Positions 60,654 through 64,000 of a stretch of 64,000 nt of DNA are shown piece after piece. The notes below the pieces were generated by a model. It saw only the letters and a program-made list of their open reading frames with translations. It had not been told where the DNA came from and did no database searches. The stretch lies in NCBI RefSeq assembly GCF_001399455.2, contig NZ_LLEI02000014.1, positions 57,210 through 121,209 on the forward strand. The letters are read 5' to 3'. This DNA is from Vibrio bivalvicida. Its GTDB lineage: Bacteria > Pseudomonadota > Gammaproteobacteria > Enterobacterales > Vibrionaceae. Numbering within the stretch: the first letter of the stretch is position 1; each line of letters starts with the position of its first letter. The translations under genes and the position numbers were made by a program.

Positions 60654-63287
60654 TTATTTCTTCTTCGCGGTTTTTTTACGCTTATCGGTAATTTCCCATT
60701 TTCCTTCAACGTAGAGCGCAGTGTAGCCAGAAGGCTTACCATCAATCTCAGAACGAACGTAGTTCTCTTTCGATTTACGACTAAAGCGTACCACCATAGG
60801 CAGACCATCAGGATCTTGCTGAGGTGCCTCAGTCAAGTAATGGAACTTAGGTGAAATACGGTCCTTAAAGCGCACGAGTTCCTCAACTAAAGGCGCACGA
60901 GTTTCGCGCGATTTCGGGAAAGTGCTTGCAGCTAAGAACAAGCCTGACGCACCATCACGAAGAACAAAGTAAGCATCAGAGTTTTCACATGGTAGCTCTG
61001 GCAGATGAACTGGGTCTTCTTTTGGCGGTGCAACTTCACCGTTTTTCAGGATCTTACGAGTGTTCTTACAATCTTCACTCGTACAGTCCATGTATTTACC
61101 AAAACGACCGTTCTTAAGCACCATGTCACTGCCACATTTGTCACATTCGACAACTGGACCATCGTAACCTTTAACTTTGTACTCACCGTGCTCAACAATG
61201 TAACCTTCACAGTTCGGGTTATTACCACAAACGTGCAGTTTACGCTTGTCATCGATTAAGTAGGCGTCCATCGCCGTTTCACAGATTGGGCAACGCTTTT
61301 TCGCACGCAGCGCAGCTGTCTCTACATCCTCTTCAAGGACGTTGATAATGCCATCTTCATCGCCGAGGTTGATGGTCGTTTTACAACGCTCCTTAGGAGG
61401 TAACGCGTAGCCTGAACAGCCTAGGAAGACACCTGTAGAGGCAGTACGGATACCCATCTCACGTGAACAGGTCGGACACTCGATATCGGTATAGACGATA
61501 TGGTTTGGCTTCATGCCGCCCTGCTCTTCGTCTTGTTCCGCTTTCTCTAAATCACCAGTAAAGTCTTTAAAGAAGTCATCTAGCACACCTTTCCAGTTAG
61601 CATCGCCTTCCGCAATTTGGTCTAGCTTTTCTTCCATGCGAGATGTGAACTCGTAGTTCATTAGCTCATCGAAGCTACCATCTAGGCGGTCAGTGACAAT
61701 TTCACCCATTTTCTCAGCATAGAAACGACGTTGCTCTACTTTCACATAACCACGATCTTGAATGGTTGAGATGATTGAAGCATAAGTCGAAGGACGGCCA
61801 ATACCACGCTTTTCAAGCTCTTTAACCAATGCAGCTTCTGTAAAGCGCGCTGGCGGCTTAGTGAAATGCTGTTTAGGATCAAGATTGACTAGGTCAATCG
61901 TGTCACCTACTTGCACCGCAGGTAGAATCTGATCTTCATTTTTACCTAAAGGACGCTGAACACGAGTCCAACCGTCGAACTTAAGGATACGACCTTTAGC
62001 TTTAAGCGTGTACTCAGCCGCTTTAACACTCACTGTCGTAGAATCGTATTTTGCTGGTGTCATCTGACAAGCCACAAACTGATTCCAGATTAGTGAGTAA
62101 AGTTTGTGAGCATCGGCTTCCATACCATTGAGATCGTCAGCCTTCACCGCAACATCGGATGGACGAATCGCTTCGTGTGCCTCTTGTGCCCCTTGTTTGC
62201 TGCCGTAAACGTTCGGTTTACCTGGAAGGTACGCCTCACCATACTCGCTACCGATAAAGCCACGTACGGTCTCTACAGCTTCAGCACTTAGGTTTGTCGA
62301 GTCAGTACGCATATAGGTGATGTAGCCCGCTTCATAGAGACGCTGAGCTAACATCATGGTTTTTTTAACGCCGTAACCTAAACGAGTACTCGCTGCTTGC
62401 TGCAGAGTTGACGTGATAAACGGTGCAGACGGCTTGCTGGATGTTGGACGGTCTTCACGCTTACACACTTCATAGCGTGCATTTTCAAGCACAGCCATTG
62501 CAGATTTCGTTTCTGCTTCGTTAACAGGCTTAAAAGCGACGCCTTCTTTCTGCGCCACTTGCAAACGGAAATCAGTTTTGTCTTGAGTTTTGGTATCAGC
62601 ATGAATATCCCAGAACTCTTCAGGGATAAACGCTTTAATTTCACGTTCACGCTCAACAAGTAATTTTACAGCGACCGATTGAACACGACCTGCAGACAAA
62701 CCACGTGCCACTTTCTTCCATAACAGTGGAGAAACCATAAAGCCAACCACACGGTCCATAAAACGACGTGCTTGCTGGGCATTAACGCCATCCATACTCA
62801 GCTCGCCCGGTTTTTCGAACGCCTGTTGGATAGCGTTTTTGGTAATTTCGTTGAACACAACGCGTTTGTATCGCTCTTCATCGCCACCGATGATCTCACG
62901 AAGGTGCCAAGCGATAGCCTCTCCCTCGCGGTCCAAATCGGTTGCTAGATAAACGCTGTCTGCGTCTTTAGCAAGTTTTTGTAGCTCCGCCACGACTTTT
63001 TCTTTGCCTGGCAAAACCTGATAATTCGCTTCCCAACCATGAAATGGGTCGATACCCATTTTTTTGATCAGTGCTTTGCGATCTTTCTCTTTTTTGATAC
63101 GCGCTTTTTCTTCAGCACTTAAGCCCTTGGTTGATACCGCAGCAGCTTTCTGGCCTGTGCTTTGACCAGCAGTCGGCAGATCACGGACGTGACCTACGCT
63201 GGACTTTACAATAAAGTCCTTACCTAAATACTTATTGATGGTCTTCGCTTTAGCTGGCGACTCCACAATAACCAGTGACTTACCCAT
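60654..63287 (-). CDS. topA: DNA topoisomerase I
   Basis: A type IA topoisomerase that relaxes negative supercoils. The 877-residue protein has the Toprim domain ([18 protein letters not shown], and [13 protein letters not shown] near 117-129) and the active-site Tyr325 in [12 protein letters not shown]. Three C-terminal zinc-binding tetracysteine modules are visible (CPTC..., CPIC..., CDKCGSDM...). A final lysine-rich tail (KKTAKKK) contacts DNA and RNA polymerase in E. coli. The next gene on the other strand is yciN-like, as in E. coli. Confidence 0.98.
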   Translation of the reverse strand: MGKSLVIVESPAKAKTINKYLGKDFIVKSSVGHVRDLPTAGQSTGQKAAAVSTKGLSAEEKARIKKEKDRKALIKKMGIDPFHGWEANYQVLPGKEKVVAELQKLAKDADSVYLATDLDREGEAIAWHLREIIGGDEERYKRVVFNEITKNAIQQAFEKPGELSMDGVNAQQARRFMDRVVGFMVSPLLWKKVARGLSAGRVQSVAVKLLVEREREIKAFIPEEFWDIHADTKTQDKTDFRLQVAQKEGVAFKPVNEAETKSAMAVLENARYEVCKREDRPTSSKPSAPFITSTLQQAASTRLGYGVKKTMMLAQRLYEAGYITYMRTDSTNLSAEAVETVRGFIGSEYGEAYLPGKPNVYGSKQGAQEAHEAIRPSDVAVKADDLNGMEADAHKLYSLIWNQFVACQMTPAKYDSTTVSVKAAEYTLKAKGRILKFDGWTRVQRPLGKNEDQILPAVQVGDTIDLVNLDPKQHFTKPPARFTEAALVKELEKRGIGRPSTYASIISTIQDRGYVKVEQRRFYAEKMGEIVTDRLDGSFDELMNYEFTSRMEEKLDQIAEGDANWKGVLDDFFKDFTGDLEKAEQDEEQGGMKPNHIVYTDIECPTCSREMGIRTASTGVFLGCSGYALPPKERCKTTINLGDEDGIINVLEEDVETAALRAKKRCPICETAMDAYLIDDKRKLHVCGNNPNCEGYIVEHGEYKVKGYDGPVVECDKCGSDMVLKNGRFGKYMDCTSEDCKNTRKILKNGEVAPPKEDPVHLPELPCENSDAYFVLRDGASGLFLAASTFPKSRETRAPLVEELVRFKDRISPKFHYLTEAPQQDPDGLPMVVRFSRKSKENYVRSEIDGKPSGYTALYVEGKWEITDKRKKTAKKK

Positions 63288-63696
63288 AATTGACTCAAGT
63301 GTCCTTTATCGAGTGCGAAAAATATCGCACGACATACTTAATACGTTGCTTCTTTTTTTACTATTGAGCGAGATTACAAGAAGATCAATATCTTTTTTAA
63401 ATTTCTATCTTGACTGCTCGACAATTCAACGATGTTTCAGCATCTAGGATCGATTATTGAGCTTCGAACGCTTCAGTCTTTTGCCAAGCCAGAAAACGCC
63501 ACATACTAAACGGCACAATATCGACAACGCCAACTCAAGATGATGTTTTTTGCCACCAGTCACAAAACCTAGCTGCCCAGACGAGTATTAGCGCCTACGC
63601 CATTGATCTAACGCAATTGAAATTATCGCCGAACTTCCTACAATTCCAACCACGGCTTCTTTTTATATAGAAGATTGAACAAATAAAGGTAATCCC
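63288..63696. promoter_or_regulatory. Divergent region topA / yciN-like gene
   Basis: A 409-base gap with the topA promoter on the minus strand and that of the yciN-like gene on the plus strand. A T-rich stretch lies at 63350-63362. A partial ribosome site AAAGG at 63686-63690 precedes the yciN-like gene. Nothing else was recognised. Confidence 0.4.
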
Positions 63697-63945
63697 ATGA
63701 GCGACAAAAAGGCCATTTCACAGTTTGAGCTATTAATCATTGCCAATCACATCATCCAAGAACATGACGACTACATTGAAGGCATGCGCGCAGACAGCGT
63801 AGAGGAAAAAGACGATGTATTGGTATTCAAAGGGAATTACTTTCTAGATGACAACGGCTTACCAACCGCCAAGACGACCGCTGTATTCAATATGTTTAAG
63901 TACTTAGCACATCATTTGTCGAAAGAGTTTACGTTGGAGCAGTAG
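63697..63945 (+). CDS. YciN-like DUF2498 protein
   Basis: An 82-residue soluble acidic protein similar to E. coli YciN (DUF2498). The shared core includes LVFKGNYFLDDNGLPTAKT, AVFNMFKYLAHHLS and the helical N-terminal ANHIIQEHDDYIEGM. The function of the family is unknown. It is divergent from topA, as in E. coli. The TAG stop at 63943-63945 shares its last two bases with the first unit of a heptamer array. Confidence 0.88.
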   Translation: MSDKKAISQFELLIIANHIIQEHDDYIEGMRADSVEEKDDVLVFKGNYFLDDNGLPTAKTTAVFNMFKYLAHHLSKEFTLEQ

Positions 63946-64000
63946 CGAGAAGCGAGAAGCGAGAAGCGAGAAGCGAGAAGCGAGAAGCGAGAAGCGAGAA
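63944..64000 (+). repeat. Heptanucleotide tandem array (AGCGAGA), at least 8 copies, runs off window
   Basis: Eight perfect copies of AGCGAGA plus one base reach the last base of the window, so the true length is unknown. As at 34015-34070, the first copy starts with the AG of a TAG stop codon. The same unit, phase and context in two places points to a dispersed family of these arrays in this genome. Confidence 0.95.

Overview
The window is ordinary-density bacterial chromosome, about 43% GC by eye, and almost certainly from a Vibrio (Vibrionaceae). The gene content and order support this: mukFEB with cmoM and elyC, torR/torD-purR-tfoY with a c-di-GMP riboswitch ahead of tfoY, monomeric NADP-isocitrate dehydrogenase beside cspD-clpS-clpA, torECA, and glgC-glgA next to topA. 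No IS element, prophage, integron, CRISPR array, rRNA or tRNA gene was seen.

Layout. 1-3.7 kb: ruvC and ruvAB, split by a chemoreceptor gene with its own strong terminator. 3.7-7.8 kb: a GH36 alpha-galactosidase, a trimeric porin and an orphan solute-binding protein. 7.8-11.8 kb: the torECA operon for trimethylamine N-oxide respiration. 12-16.2 kb: a FetB-type permease without its ATPase, a back-to-back pair of perfect DnaA boxes ahead of a 46-codon gene, FocA, a TIGR02647-like protein, a second orphan binding protein and a PACE efflux pump. 16.3-18.7 kb: a LysR regulator, an SDR enzyme and a YdcF-like protein. 18.8-25.5 kb: clpA-clpS, cspD, icd and rluE. 25.8-30.2 kb: a very large pullulanase lipoprotein with MalT-box-like sites. 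30.2-35.1 kb: aspS, a YecE protein and cmoA-cmoB, with a heptanucleotide tandem array between the last two. 35.35-38.6 kb: a three-gene envelope unit made of an aspartic-protease-like lipoprotein, a cysteine-free transglutaminase-like 7TM protein and a RimK-like ATP-grasp ligase. 38.7-43 kb: a GMC alcohol oxidoreductase, an aldehyde dehydrogenase and a divergent AraC regulator. 43.2-51.6 kb: a 50-codon gene, mukB-mukE-mukF-cmoM and elyC. 51.7-57.4 kb: torR, torD, purR, riboswitch-tfoY, a TVP38 protein, a DUF2007-like protein and a hydrolase. 57.5-63.9 kb: glgC-glgA, topA and a YciN-like gene that runs into a second copy of the same heptanucleotide array at the window edge.

Functional links. 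The TMAO system is split between two loci 40 kb apart: enzyme genes at 7.8-11.8 kb, regulator and chaperone at 51.7-53.3 kb. A TTCATA-type direct repeat upstream of torE is a plausible TorR target. CmoA, CmoB and CmoM, which act in sequence on U34 of tRNA, are all present. Glycogen synthesis (glgCA) and glycogen or pullulan debranching (pulA) are both present.

The least explained content is the ATP-grasp/7TM-transglutaminase/aspartyl-protease trio, the paired heptamer arrays that each begin inside a TAG stop codon, the inverted DnaA-box pair, and two small genes of unknown function. All assignments are read from the sequence and from memory of protein families; no search was run.
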